Assembly: GCF_902497775.2 (NCBI RefSeq)
Contig: NZ_OZ024668.1
Location: 581,826 to 645,825 of the forward strand
Reading direction: 5' to 3'
Origin: Pseudomonas fluorescens
GTDB taxonomy: Bacteria; Pseudomonadota; Gammaproteobacteria; Pseudomonadales; Pseudomonadaceae
Length of the DNA stretch: 64,000 nt
Shown: positions 15,699 through 24,460 of the stretch, in pieces
Position numbering within the stretch: position 1 is the first letter of the stretch
Layout of the letters: each line of letters begins with the position of its first letter
The notes under the pieces: generated by a model
Seen by the model: the letters and a program-made list of their open reading frames with translations, nothing else
What the model was told of the DNA's origin: nothing
The model's database searches: none
Position numbers and translations under genes: made by a program

Positions 15699-16592
15699 TC
15701 AGCCCAGCCCCTGCACAGGCGCAGGATGCACCCGCGTCTTGCGCCCCAGCACCACCGTGGCGATCACCCCGGCAGCAAACACCCAGGTAATCAGCTCGAC
15801 CTGTTCGCCAAAGAACAGCGCCGAAAAGGCGATGGTGAAGAAGATCTGCAGCAGTTGCACCTGGCTGACCCGGGCAATCCCACCCATGGCCAGCCCGGCG
15901 TACCAGGCAAAGAAGCCGATGAACTGCGAGAACAGCGTCACATAGCCAAACGCCCACCAGGCTTTGCCACTCACCGGCCCTTGATGCTGCAAGGCCAGGT
16001 ACAGCACCGGCCCGAGCAACAGCGGCGCCGACAATACCAGTGCCCAGCAGATCACCTGCCAGCCGCCCATTTCCCGCGCCAGCCGGCCACCTTCGGCGTA
16101 ACCCAGGCCACCCACGGCAATCGCCGCGAGCATCAGCAGGTCGCCTGCCTGGATCTGCCCGGCGCCCATGATCATCGCGTAGGCCAGCACCAGCGCACTG
16201 CCTAACGCCGCACAGGCCCAAAAGGCTTTCGACGGCCGTTCATGGGACAGCCAGGCGGCATACACCGCCACGCACAAAGGTTGCAGGCCGTTGACCAGCG
16301 CCCCGTGGGACGCCGGCACGCTTTGCATGGCCCAGGCCGAGAACACTGGAAACCCGAGGATCACCCCCAGCGCCACCAGGCTCAAGCCTTTGATCTGCGC
16401 CCAGGTCGGCCACTTTTCCCGGCGCCAGAGCAGCAGCGCCGCGGCCGGGATCGCTGCCAGCAACGCCCGGCCCAGGCCGTTGAGCAGGGGATGCAGCTCC
16501 TGCACGACAATGCGGGTCATGGGCAGGGTCAGGCTGAAAATAATCACACCGAGAAGGCCAAAGACCATCCCGGTGTTTTCGCGGCTGGACAT
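15699..16592 (-). CDS. EamA/DMT-family transporter
   Basis: A 297-residue protein with ten predicted transmembrane helices in two five-helix EamA repeats. Landmarks are the first repeat with GLGRALLAAIPAAALLLWRREKW and NGLQPLCVAVYAAWL, and the second with YVTLFSQFIGFFAWYAGL and SALFFGEQVELITW. DMT proteins export or exchange small metabolites such as amino acids; the substrate is unknown. It is monocistronic, with the TonB receptor gene of the heme cluster ending 95 bases upstream on the same strand. Confidence 0.85.
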   Translation of the reverse strand: MSSRENTGMVFGLLGVIIFSLTLPMTRIVVQELHPLLNGLGRALLAAIPAAALLLWRREKWPTWAQIKGLSLVALGVILGFPVFSAWAMQSVPASHGALVNGLQPLCVAVYAAWLSHERPSKAFWACAALGSALVLAYAMIMGAGQIQAGDLLMLAAIAVGGLGYAEGGRLAREMGGWQVICWALVLSAPLLLGPVLYLALQHQGPVSGKAWWAFGYVTLFSQFIGFFAWYAGLAMGGIARVSQVQLLQIFFTIAFSALFFGEQVELITWVFAAGVIATVVLGRKTRVHPAPVQGLG

Positions 16593-16687
16593 ACGCAGCG
16601 CCTGTGGCAGAGAAGTAGCTTCATTGAGCCACAGGGCGGGCGAATGATCTTGTTACAGTTACTGACAAGTTCATCCGTACAGTTGCC

Positions 16688-19237
16688 TCAGAAGAAGCGG
16701 GTGATGCTGACCTTGGCGTTGCGGCCTTGGCTGTAGGCGTACTCGCCGCTGAGCTCGGAGCGGTAGTCCTTGTTGAACAGGTTATCAACCGTCAGGTTGA
16801 CCTCGGTGCCTTTGAGGTAAGGCTGCTGCGGCTTCCAGTTGGCGAACAGGCCGTGGAGCTGATAGTCGTCGTTGGCGTAGTGGTCGTAGTAACGGTCACC
16901 CAGGGCACTGGCCGGGCCTTCGCGGTAGTTGTCGCTCGGCAGGCGGTCGGTCTTGCGCACGAACTGCGCCTGCCAGCCGACCTTGGCGTCCCAGCTGGGG
17001 ATCTTCACGCCCAGGGTGGTGATCCATTTGGGCGCCGGAATGTCCTTGGCCCAGACGTCCGGCCCCCAGGGGTTGGTGTAGGCGCCATCATGACGGCCGG
17101 TCATCCACGAGTAGGACACCGAGCCGAACAGGTAGGTCGAGTCGTAGAAGCTTTCAACCTCGAAGCCCTTGATGGTCACGCCCTTGAGGTTGCGGTAATT
17201 GGACATCAGGCCTTTGCCGCAGGCTTTGGAAATGTTCTCGCCGTTGGCCAGTTGTGCTTCGCAGCCAATGCCAGTGGCCTTGAAGATCTCGTCCTTGATC
17301 TCGTTGCGAAACAGCGTGGTACGGATCTGCATGCTGTCGTCGGCGGTAAAGACATTGGCGAAGTTGGTGACGTTACCGGCGCGCAGGGCGGTGATGCGTT
17401 CCGGGTCGAGGTTGCGGCTGCTGGCGGTGCGGCTGCCGATGCCCTGGACTTCGTACTGCTCATCGAGCACCGGGGCGCGCCAGGTCTTGCTGTAGTCGGC
17501 AAAGAAGGCGGTGTTGGCGGTGGCTTTCCAGAACAGCGACAGGCGTGGCGACCAGCCGGTGTAGGTTTTCTCGCTGTAGTCGTGGCCGTTCTCGGCAACG
17601 GTGTAGTACGGCGCCTGGTTCGGCTTGCCCTTATTGGCAACATGGTCGTAGCGCAGCGACGGGGTGATGGTCACGTCGCCCAGGGTGATGGCGTCCTGGA
17701 TAAAGTAACCCTGGCTGTCGACAGTACCGCTGGGCATGAAGTACGGCTGGTAGTGGCCGTTGTTGTACTTGGGAATCTCATAGCTTTTGCCCGGCATCCA
17801 CATCTGCGTGTCACGCTCGTGGTGACGGATCTGCAAGCCGCTGGTGAAGGCGTGTTCCAGCGGGCCGGTGGCGAACAGGCTGGTGTTGCGCACATCGAGC
17901 ATCTGGTCCTGGTATTCGGTGTCCATCTTGCGCCCGCCGGTGGACGGCTGGAAAAACGCGGTGGCATCACGCTCGTCAGTCTGCTGGGTGTCGGACTCCG
18001 AGTACTTCACCTGCAGGTCGATCAGCGGGTTGTTCACCGGCTGGTACTTATAGGTGGTCGACCAGGTGGTGTCGGTGGTCGTGCGGTTGGCCAGGAAGCG
18101 CTTGAGGGCATCCTTGTAGCCGAATCTGTTGATGTCCGACTGGGTCGGCGGCGTCGGGTAGGCGGTGGAAGAGAACGGCGCCCAGCGCTGACTTTCCGAG
18201 CGCGACCAAGAGAACCCCAGGCTGTGCTCGTCGTTGAAATGCAGGTTGGCCTTGAGCAGCGCGCCGTCCAGGTCCAGGGCGCTGTTGGGCAGGCGCTGGG
18301 GGTTGATCGGGTAGCGGCCCTCGGGGTCGGGCAGGGTGCCGGCCAGCTTCATGTCGTCGCCGTCGCGCTTGGTCAGGTACACCAGGGCGTCCATGCGGCC
18401 ATCGTCGGTGCGGCCGAACAATGCCGAGCTGTAGACCTGCTGATGGTCGTTGCTGGCATAGCCATACTTGAGCATGGCGCCGCTGTTGCGCCCTTCCTGG
18501 AGCAGGTCGGGGGCGTCCTTGGTGGTCATGTTGACGCTGCCACCGAAGCCGCCGTTGCCGGTGTAGATCGAGTGCGGGCCCTTTTCCACCTCGATGTTCT
18601 TGATCAGCTCCGGCTCAATGAAGATGGTGCCTTGCTGGTAGCGCTCGAAGCCGCTCTTGGTCGCGCCATCGACGGTCATCGGCACGTCTTCGGCATCGCC
18701 CAGGCCCCAGATGTTGATGGTCTGGCCACCGGGTTTGGCCGAGCCGCCCATGTTCACCCCGGGCAGGGTCGCCAGCACGCTGGGGATGTTGCTTGGCTGG
18801 TAGCGGTCGATGTCTTCCTGGGTCAGGGTCGAGCGGCCGACGGTGCTCGGGTCGACCTGTTGGCCGTCACCCACCACGCTCACCGCGCCAAGCTGGATGC
18901 TGTTGTCGGCGGTGGCGTCGTCTTCGCGCAGGCGCACCACATAGGTATTGCCGACCTTGACCAAGGCAAAGCGGCTGTTGTGCAGCAGTTGGCTGATCGC
19001 CTCGAGCGGTTCGTAAGCACCTTGCAGGGCCGGGGCCTGGACGCTGTTGAGCAAGGATTCGTCAAACAGCAGCTGTAGCTTGGCCTGCTGCGCCAACTGG
19101 CTTAGCGACGCTGCCAGCGGCTGCGCCGGCAGGTTCAGTTGCACTGGCGCGGCCTGGGCCTGCAGGCTCAGGGCCAGGCACGCGGCCAGCAGCGAAGGAC
19201 GAACAGACAACGGCTTGAAAGGAGCAAACGCACGCAA
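16688..19237 (-). CDS. TonB-dependent heme receptor, HasR-like, with STN signalling domain
   Basis: An outer-membrane receptor of about 849 residues. Signal peptide ends LSLQAQA; the STN domain (LNLPAQPLAASLSQLAQQAKLQLLFDE onward, about 33-115) contacts the anti-sigma factor. The plug has INIWGLGDAEDVPMTVDGATKSGFERY and IEVEKGPHSIYTGNGGFGG, which I associate with HasR-type heme receptors, and the 22-strand barrel ends in Phe. I use the TTG at 19237: it has GGGGGG 7 bases upstream and starts a clean signal peptide. The upstream GTG at 19330 falls inside a putative ECF promoter. It is last of sigma-anti-sigma-receptor. No hemophore gene is present in the window. Confidence 0.85.
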   Translation of the reverse strand: MRAFAPFKPLSVRPSLLAACLALSLQAQAAPVQLNLPAQPLAASLSQLAQQAKLQLLFDESLLNSVQAPALQGAYEPLEAISQLLHNSRFALVKVGNTYVVRLREDDATADNSIQLGAVSVVGDGQQVDPSTVGRSTLTQEDIDRYQPSNIPSVLATLPGVNMGGSAKPGGQTINIWGLGDAEDVPMTVDGATKSGFERYQQGTIFIEPELIKNIEVEKGPHSIYTGNGGFGGSVNMTTKDAPDLLQEGRNSGAMLKYGYASNDHQQVYSSALFGRTDDGRMDALVYLTKRDGDDMKLAGTLPDPEGRYPINPQRLPNSALDLDGALLKANLHFNDEHSLGFSWSRSESQRWAPFSSTAYPTPPTQSDINRFGYKDALKRFLANRTTTDTTWSTTYKYQPVNNPLIDLQVKYSESDTQQTDERDATAFFQPSTGGRKMDTEYQDQMLDVRNTSLFATGPLEHAFTSGLQIRHHERDTQMWMPGKSYEIPKYNNGHYQPYFMPSGTVDSQGYFIQDAITLGDVTITPSLRYDHVANKGKPNQAPYYTVAENGHDYSEKTYTGWSPRLSLFWKATANTAFFADYSKTWRAPVLDEQYEVQGIGSRTASSRNLDPERITALRAGNVTNFANVFTADDSMQIRTTLFRNEIKDEIFKATGIGCEAQLANGENISKACGKGLMSNYRNLKGVTIKGFEVESFYDSTYLFGSVSYSWMTGRHDGAYTNPWGPDVWAKDIPAPKWITTLGVKIPSWDAKVGWQAQFVRKTDRLPSDNYREGPASALGDRYYDHYANDDYQLHGLFANWKPQQPYLKGTEVNLTVDNLFNKDYRSELSGEYAYSQGRNAKVSITRFF

Positions 19238-19301
19238 GATGAAACCCCCCAATACGGCAACAAAGGCCAGAAAAGGCCTGCAGTGATTACGCAGACGGGA
19301 G

Positions 19302-19328
19302 GAAGACGCAGGGCTGCGGAAAACCCTC
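19302..19328 (-). promoter_or_regulatory. Putative ECF (FecI-type) promoter of the HasR-like receptor
   Basis: GAGGG at 19328-19324, 15 bases, then CGTCTTC at 19308-19302 on the minus strand. The same two words with 17-base spacing precede the second receptor (25431-25459). CGTC in the -10 region is typical of iron-starvation sigma factors. Confidence 0.5.
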
Positions 19329-19332
19329 ACAT

Positions 19333-19351
19333 GCGAATGAAAAATATTCTC
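19333..19351. promoter_or_regulatory. Candidate Fur box before the HasR-like receptor
   Basis: GCGAATGAAAAATATTCTC agrees with the 19-base Fur consensus at 13 of 19 positions by my count. It lies between the anti-sigma stop and the receptor. Confidence 0.45.
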
Positions 19352-19354
19352 AAA

Positions 19355-20308
19355 TTAGCGTTTGCGTTCGATCCGCAGGCGGCCGTCGGTCAGGTTCACG
19401 GCCGTGATCGGCAGCAGCGCCGGCAGGGCATTGAGCAGGGCGTCGGGGTCATTGACGTCGAGATTGCCCGAAATCTTGTAGCGTCCCAGTGAGGGATCGG
19501 CGAGCAGCACCGGGGCCGAGCGGTACAGCGCCAGCTCGTCGATCAGGCTGGCCAGTTGGCGATTGCGAAAACTCACGTGGCCGCTGCGCCAGTCGGCAAT
19601 TTCCGTGGGGCTGAGGTTCTGCACGTCGAGGCTGCCGCGGGCCAGGTCGTAGATGGCACGCTGGCCGGCGCTTAACAGCAGCGGCGGGCGATTCTCGCCG
19701 GGGGTTTCCAGGGCCACCTGGCCGTGGGTGACGCTGACGACCAGCTCCTGCTGACCGCGGCGCAGGTCGAAACCGGTGCCGACCACCCGTACCCGGGCGT
19801 TGCCGGCATCGACGAACAGTGGCCGCTCCTTGTCGGCGGCCACCTCGATGTACAACTGGCCCTGGTCGAGGCGAATCAGTCGGCGCTCGTTGTCAAAACT
19901 CAGGCTCAGCCGAGTGCGGGCGTTGACGTCCAGCTGGCTGCCATCGGGCAGGGCCAGGTGTTGCGGGCGTTCGCTCTGCACCGCCAGTTGCTGCTGATGG
20001 TGGCGGCTCGGCAAGCCGAGGTTGGCCGCCAGCACGGCGCACACCAGCCCGGCGGCGATGGCCAGTGCCGGGCGCCAGCGCAGCGGTTTGCGGCTGGGCA
20101 GGGCGACCGGCTTGTTCAGGCTCTTGAGCGCGGCCAGGTCATCCCAGAGCTGTTCGAACTGGGCATAGGCACGAGCGTGCTCGGGGTTTTGCAGCCACTG
20201 GGCGAAGACCTTGCGCGATTCACGCGAGCGGTCGTTGCGGTTACGGGTAAACCAGCTGGCCGCCTGGGCATCGATGCTGCGCTTATCGATTTCAGGAGTG
20301 GGGGTCAT
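19355..20308 (-). CDS. FecR-type anti-sigma factor of the heme system
   Basis: A 317-residue single-pass inner-membrane regulator. The N-terminal DUF4880-like sigma-binding part (QAASWFTRNRNDRSRESRKVFAQWLQNPEHARAYAQFEQLW) is in the cytoplasm. A transmembrane helix is at about 80-97, and the FecR periplasmic domain follows (LALPDGSQLDVNARTRLSLSFDNERRLIRLDQGQLYIEVAADKERPLFVDAG), then a C-terminal STN-like segment that would meet the receptor's STN domain. Its ATG overlaps the sigma gene stop (ATGA), giving coupled synthesis. It holds the sigma factor inactive until the receptor signals ligand. Confidence 0.9.
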   Translation of the reverse strand: MTPTPEIDKRSIDAQAASWFTRNRNDRSRESRKVFAQWLQNPEHARAYAQFEQLWDDLAALKSLNKPVALPSRKPLRWRPALAIAAGLVCAVLAANLGLPSRHHQQQLAVQSERPQHLALPDGSQLDVNARTRLSLSFDNERRLIRLDQGQLYIEVAADKERPLFVDAGNARVRVVGTGFDLRRGQQELVVSVTHGQVALETPGENRPPLLLSAGQRAIYDLARGSLDVQNLSPTEIADWRSGHVSFRNRQLASLIDELALYRSAPVLLADPSLGRYKISGNLDVNDPDALLNALPALLPITAVNLTDGRLRIERKR

Positions 20309-20844
20309 TCTGGCTGCTCCATGCCGTTGTCACTGTCCAGGCGTTGCTTGCAATGCAGCAGGGCCGCGGCGATGTGCTTTTCCACCATGCTTACGGAAAT
20401 GCCCATGCGTTCGCTGATCTGCGCCTGCGTCAAACCTTCAAAGCGGTGCAGCATAAGGGCTTCGCGGCGGCGCGGCGAGAGTTCGGCGAGGACAAGTTTC
20501 AATTGCTCCAGGCGTTGTTGCTGCTGGGCATGCTTGAGCGGGTCGCTGGCGGTGTCGGCTGGCGTCTGTTCGCCGGCCTGGGCGTCTTCGTCGAGCACGC
20601 TGTGGCGCACCTTTTGCCGGCGCCAATGATCACTGAGCAGGTTGCGCGCCATCTGGAACAGGAACGCTCGTGGTTGCTCGACCCGCGCCCGATCACGATA
20701 CCCCAGCCACTGGGTGAACACGTCCTGAGTCATGTCTGCCGCATCGTTGGCATTGTCCATGCGCTTGCGCAAAAAATGCAGGATATCGGCATAGAACCCG
20801 CGACAGGTTTCGTGGGCAATGGGATCGGGTTTGGGGCGCGGCAT
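20305..20844 (-). CDS. ECF sigma factor (FecI/HasI-type)
   Basis: A 179-residue iron-starvation ECF sigma factor. The sigma2 region contains DAADMTQDVFTQWL and PRAFLFQMARNLLSDHWRR (about 35-75). The sigma4 region has LAELSPRRREALMLHRFEGLTQAQISERMGISVSMVEKHIAAALLHC (about 118-165). It would recruit RNA polymerase to the receptor promoter. GGAAAG lies about 10 bases before the ATG, and a Fur-box-like sequence lies about 50 bases upstream, so iron starvation likely turns it on. It is first in the sigma-anti-sigma-receptor run. Confidence 0.92.
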   Translation of the reverse strand: MPRPKPDPIAHETCRGFYADILHFLRKRMDNANDAADMTQDVFTQWLGYRDRARVEQPRAFLFQMARNLLSDHWRRQKVRHSVLDEDAQAGEQTPADTASDPLKHAQQQQRLEQLKLVLAELSPRRREALMLHRFEGLTQAQISERMGISVSMVEKHIAAALLHCKQRLDSDNGMEQPE

Positions 20845-20890
20845 GCAAGCTTTCCAGGACGGACCGGAGAGAAAGGTTGCGAATGGTATC

Positions 20891-20909
20891 GAGAATAATT
20901 GTTATTTAC
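20891..20909. promoter_or_regulatory. Candidate Fur box before the first ECF sigma gene
   Basis: GAGAATAATTGTTATTTAC agrees with the 19-base Fur consensus at 12 of 19 positions by my count and contains the near-palindrome AATAATTGTTATT. It is correctly placed to repress the sigma gene. Confidence 0.55.
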
Positions 20910-20930
20910 CATGCCTGTTTTTGTCGCCTG

Positions 20931-21953
20931 TCAGCGCCGCTTGCGGATTGGTACCGGCACCGGGACTTCCAGCCCGGGCGTTCCCAGCGGGTGGCTGCTG
21001 GCGTCGAAAAAGTGCAGTGACAGGTCAGGTATATCGGCAAAGCGCTGCACATAGTGCTGCTTCTGGCTGATGATCGAGGCGTCGCTCAATGGCCGGATGG
21101 CGATGGTCAGGTGCGCCGGGCGCGCCTGCTTGATCGCCTCCAGCAGATGGCGGTCGGTGCTGTCCAGGTGCTGGCCGAAAATGCACAGGCCACCCTGATG
21201 GCCCGCCAGTTCACCGAGTGCCCAACTGAGGTAGTCGGAACTGCGAATGGCCTTGAGCTTGTCGTCGCTGCTGCTTTCGTTGACGAACAGCGGCACGTCG
21301 CCCGGGGTGTTGACGGCAAAGCCATCGAGCAGCTGGCCGTCGGTGGCGCTGCGCTGGCGGGTGCTGCCGTCCTGTTGCTTGAGCAGGTGCAGGCCGCCGT
21401 GCAGGTACAGCAAACGCGTGCCCGGGCTGCGGGTGCGGCGGATATCGAAGTCGCCGTCTTCATCGAACAGCTGCTGAAAACCTTCCGGCGCCTGGCTGGC
21501 GGCCCAGTGACAGATCAGGTCGTAGTTGCTCGAGTAGACGCTCTGGTAGTTGCCCAGCTCGCGGTTGAGCAACTGCAAGGTCTGGCTCGGCAGCATGCGC
21601 CAGGGAATGTGCACGCTGCGTATGGCGTGGATCAACGCTTCCTTGATCGCGTAGTAGCGGTTCAGCGGCGCCGAAGCGCTGATCGCCAGCGCGGCGTTGA
21701 TCCGTACCGTGGTGTTCAGGGCGCTGAGCACCGGCTCGAACAACTCGCTGCCCAGTGACTTGAACAGCGCCTGGTCGCTCAGGTTCAGCGGTTTGTGCCG
21801 TACCCGCTGGGCTTGTTCGAACAGCGAGAAGTAGGTAAACGGCCGCCACAGCGCCCGGCTGGCGCCATTGCCCAGCAGCAGGCCGCTGCACGGGTGACGG
21901 GCGTTCAGGTCTGGCCAGTGGTGGAGGCTGGCGTCGAGGTTGGCGTGGGGCAT
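20931..21953 (-). CDS. DUF4917-like protein with SIR2-like motifs
   Basis: About 340 residues, cytoplasmic, no membrane segment. Three motifs spaced as in SIR2-like Rossmann proteins are visible: GLLLGNGASRALW near the N terminus, SVYSSNYDLICHWA mid-protein, and LLYLHGGLHLL soon after. A late CIFGQHLDSTDRHLLEAI segment resembles the last Rossmann strand and helix. The family is best described as DUF4917; the NAD-binding reading is my inference. Start is uncertain: ATG at 21953 or ATG at 21998, neither with a strong ribosome site. It lies alone between the two iron systems, convergent with neither. Confidence 0.7.
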   Translation of the reverse strand: MPHANLDASLHHWPDLNARHPCSGLLLGNGASRALWRPFTYFSLFEQAQRVRHKPLNLSDQALFKSLGSELFEPVLSALNTTVRINAALAISASAPLNRYYAIKEALIHAIRSVHIPWRMLPSQTLQLLNRELGNYQSVYSSNYDLICHWAASQAPEGFQQLFDEDGDFDIRRTRSPGTRLLYLHGGLHLLKQQDGSTRQRSATDGQLLDGFAVNTPGDVPLFVNESSSDDKLKAIRSSDYLSWALGELAGHQGGLCIFGQHLDSTDRHLLEAIKQARPAHLTIAIRPLSDASIISQKQHYVQRFADIPDLSLHFFDASSHPLGTPGLEVPVPVPIRKRR

Positions 21954-22064
21954 CGGGCATCTCTGTGGCGGGGCAGGCAATCGCCGCGACTTTAGCATGC
22001 AACCGATCTGTCATCAGCGTTGGCGACTATGCTGGATTCGCTGTGCAGAAAAGGAAGGCTGAAG

Positions 22065-23135
22065 ATGTTCAACGCAGTTCGACGTGTATGTTGCCTGGCG
22101 CTGTTGCCGCTGGCGGGGTTTGCCGAGGCTGGGCCGGGCAGTGAGTTGGCCAGGGCGCAGGGCATTGCCTACCCGGCAGTGATCGCCCATCGCGGCGCTT
22201 CTTATGATGCGCCGGAGTCCACGGCACCTGCCTACCGGCTGGCGCGGGAGCTCGGTGCCGATTACCTGGAGCTCGACCTGCAGCGCTCCAGCGACGGCGT
22301 ACTGGTTGCCGTGCATGACGACAACCTGCTGCGTACCAGTGATGTGGCCGAGCGTTTTCCCGAGCGCAAAAGCAGCCCGGTCAGCGCCTTCACCCTCGCC
22401 GAGCTGAAATCGCTGGATGTCGGCAGCTGGTTCAACAAGGCCTACCCCGAGCGCGCCCGGGCAAGCTACAAGGGCTTGAAAATCCAGACCCTCGATGAAG
22501 TCATGGACATCGCCACGGCTAATTCGCAGCTGCAACCCGGCTTGTACATCGAAACCAAGGTGCCGAGCCTGTTTCCCGGCATCGAAGCTGATCTGAACAA
22601 AGCCCTGCAGGCCCGTGGCTGGCTCGACCGGCCGGGCAGGGTGGTACTGCAGAGTTTTGACCGCAACAGCCTGGCACTGCTGCACCGGCACATGCCCCAG
22701 GTGCCCAAGGTGCTGTTGCTGTGGGTCGGCAAGGGCAGCATCGAGCCTGCCTCGCAGCAGACCTTTGCCGAGTCGGGTGAAACGGACAAGGCCGCGTTCT
22801 ATGCCCGTCAGCAACCCAGGGACAAGGCCGAGTTCGAGCGCTGGCTGGAGTACGCCAAGGCCGATGGCGCTATTGGCACCGGGCCTTCGGCGGCACTGGC
22901 CGAGGGTGGCGCCCAGAGTTACGCCGACCTGGTGCAGCCGTGGATGAACCAGCTGACTCACGCCAAAGGCCTGCTGGTGCACGTGTACACCGTCGATGAA
23001 CCGGTGGATTTTCGCCAGGTGCTGGACGCCGGCGTGGACGGCATCTTCAGCAACCGCAGCGGCCAGTTGCTGAGCTATCTGGGCCGGCCCAGTGCCCGCA
23101 GCGAGGCACAGATCCTGCGTGCCGAGGGTTACTGA
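22065..23135 (+). CDS. Secreted glycerophosphodiester phosphodiesterase
   Basis: A 356-residue periplasmic GDPD/GlpQ-type enzyme with signal peptide (residues 1-22). The catalytic signature begins VIAHRGASYDAPESTAPAY, then DYLELDLQRSSDGVLVAVHDD, giving the His pair and metal-binding Glu/Asp. YIETKV and VVLQSFD are the later barrel strands, and DGIFSNRSG closes the barrel. It releases glycerol-3-phosphate from deacylated phospholipids. AAGGAAGG lies 6 bases before the ATG at 22065; a longer in-frame form from 22020 has no ribosome site. Confidence 0.9.
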   Translation: MFNAVRRVCCLALLPLAGFAEAGPGSELARAQGIAYPAVIAHRGASYDAPESTAPAYRLARELGADYLELDLQRSSDGVLVAVHDDNLLRTSDVAERFPERKSSPVSAFTLAELKSLDVGSWFNKAYPERARASYKGLKIQTLDEVMDIATANSQLQPGLYIETKVPSLFPGIEADLNKALQARGWLDRPGRVVLQSFDRNSLALLHRHMPQVPKVLLLWVGKGSIEPASQQTFAESGETDKAAFYARQQPRDKAEFERWLEYAKADGAIGTGPSAALAEGGAQSYADLVQPWMNQLTHAKGLLVHVYTVDEPVDFRQVLDAGVDGIFSNRSGQLLSYLGRPSARSEAQILRAEGY

Positions 23136-23204
23136 CAGGCTGGCTGGCGCTGCGCGGCTGCCGTAGACTTCGCGCCTTGCACGGACTTTCAGGACACTGC
23201 CCCG

Positions 23205-23843
23205 ATGACCTTTTCGCTGCTGCTCGCGGTAATCGCTTCCGGTTTTATCTACGGTATTACCCCGGGGCCCGGTGTGCTGGCGGTGCTCGGCATCGGCGCC
23301 ACCCGCGGGCGCCGCGCCGGTGCGGGGTTTCTCTGCGGGCACTTGCTCGGTGATGTGCTGTGGTGCAGTACCGCGCTGGTGGCGATCGTCGGTGCCCGGC
23401 AAATCGGCAGTTCGGTGTTCGACATTCTCGGCCTGATCAGCGGCCTGTACCTGTTCTGGCTGGGCATGCGTGCCTTGCGCAGCCGTCCGGGCAATGGCGA
23501 GGGGCAGCAGGGGCCAGTGCGCAAGCCGTTCTGGCATGGCGTGGTGTTTGGCCTGACCAACCCCAAGGCTTACCCGGTGGCGGTGGCGACGTTCACCGCC
23601 TTGCTGTCGAGTCGTGCCGAAGCGCTGGACTGGTCGATGTTGCCGGTACTGATCATCCTGAGTTTTGTCGGCGGCTTGCTGGCCTACGTCATCCTCATCG
23701 GTGTGGTGGGCGCCCGCCACGTGCGTACCCTGTACACCCGCTACGAACTTTGGATCACCCGCGCCTGCGGGGTGATGTTCATCGGCTTTGCCGTCAATGC
23801 CCTGGCCCACGCCTTGCCTGGCCTGTTGCCGCGTAACAGCTGA
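23205..23843 (+). CDS. LysE/RhtB-family amino acid exporter
   Basis: A 212-residue inner-membrane protein with about six helices. The N-terminal LysE signature GFIYGITPGPGVLAVLGIGATRGRRAGAGFLCGHLLGDVLW is clear, and FGLTNPKAYPVAVATFTALL is the typical second motif. It would export an amino acid or derivative; the substrate is unknown. It lies 69 bases after the phosphodiesterase gene on the same strand and may share its transcript. Confidence 0.88.
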   Translation: MTFSLLLAVIASGFIYGITPGPGVLAVLGIGATRGRRAGAGFLCGHLLGDVLWCSTALVAIVGARQIGSSVFDILGLISGLYLFWLGMRALRSRPGNGEGQQGPVRKPFWHGVVFGLTNPKAYPVAVATFTALLSSRAEALDWSMLPVLIILSFVGGLLAYVILIGVVGARHVRTLYTRYELWITRACGVMFIGFAVNALAHALPGLLPRNS

Positions 23844-23871
23844 GGACTGGCAGAAGGTTGCACAGGTATGT

Positions 23872-23890
23872 GAGAATGATATGAATTCCT
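23872..23890. promoter_or_regulatory. Candidate Fur box before the second ECF sigma gene
   Basis: GAGAATGATATGAATTCCT agrees with the Fur consensus at 12 of 19 positions by my count, and runs into a 16-base inverted repeat ATGAAT-TCCT-ATTCAT (23881-23896). It ends about 25 bases before the sigma start. Confidence 0.55.
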
Positions 23891-23920
23891 ATTCATGTCC
23901 TTCTCCCACGCCGGACCTTC

Positions 23921-24460
23921 ATGACTTCGCTCTCCACGCCCTGGACCGCTGCAGCTCCGGCCTTGCAGGCGGTCGTCCACGATCTGCTGGCCAACTACAG
24001 CGACTTGCGCCGCTACCTCTGTGGGCGCCTGCGCAACCCGGATGATGCCGCCGACATTGCCCAGTCAAGCTTTGCCCAGGCCTACGCCCACGCTTTGAAT
24101 GCCCCGGTGGTCAATGCCCGGGCCTTGCTGTTCCAGGCCGCGCGCAACCTGTGCATCGATCAGTACCGGCGGCGCAGCAACGAGTTGGCAGCGCTGGAAG
24201 ACTGGCTGACCCGGGCTGATGTACTGAGCCCCAGCGTTGAAGACATCATCATCGCCCGCGAGCAGTTACAGCAACTGATCGAGCGGATCGAGCGCATGCC
24301 GCGCCTGCGCCGCGAGGTGTTCGTGCGCGTGCGCCTGCACGGCCAGCCCCATCGCCAGGTGTGCGCCGAGCTTGAGCTGTCGGCCAAGGCTGTGGAGCTG
24401 CACATCGCCCGGGCAGTGTTCGATTTGTCCGAGCTGAGCCTGGCGGCGCGCCATGCCTGA
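23921..24460 (+). CDS. ECF sigma factor (FecI-type)
   Basis: A 179-residue ECF sigma factor. The sigma2 region has NPDDAADIAQSSFAQAYAHAL and ARALLFQAARNLCIDQYRRR (about 40-85). The sigma4 region has MPRLRREVFVRVRLHGQPHRQVCAELELSAKAVELHIARAVFDL (about 125-170). It heads a four-gene unit of sigma, anti-sigma, siderophore receptor and esterase, preceded by a Fur-box-like site. It should read the promoter with GAGGG and CGTCTTC at 25431-25459. Confidence 0.9.
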   Translation: MTSLSTPWTAAAPALQAVVHDLLANYSDLRRYLCGRLRNPDDAADIAQSSFAQAYAHALNAPVVNARALLFQAARNLCIDQYRRRSNELAALEDWLTRADVLSPSVEDIIIAREQLQQLIERIERMPRLRREVFVRVRLHGQPHRQVCAELELSAKAVELHIARAVFDLSELSLAARHA

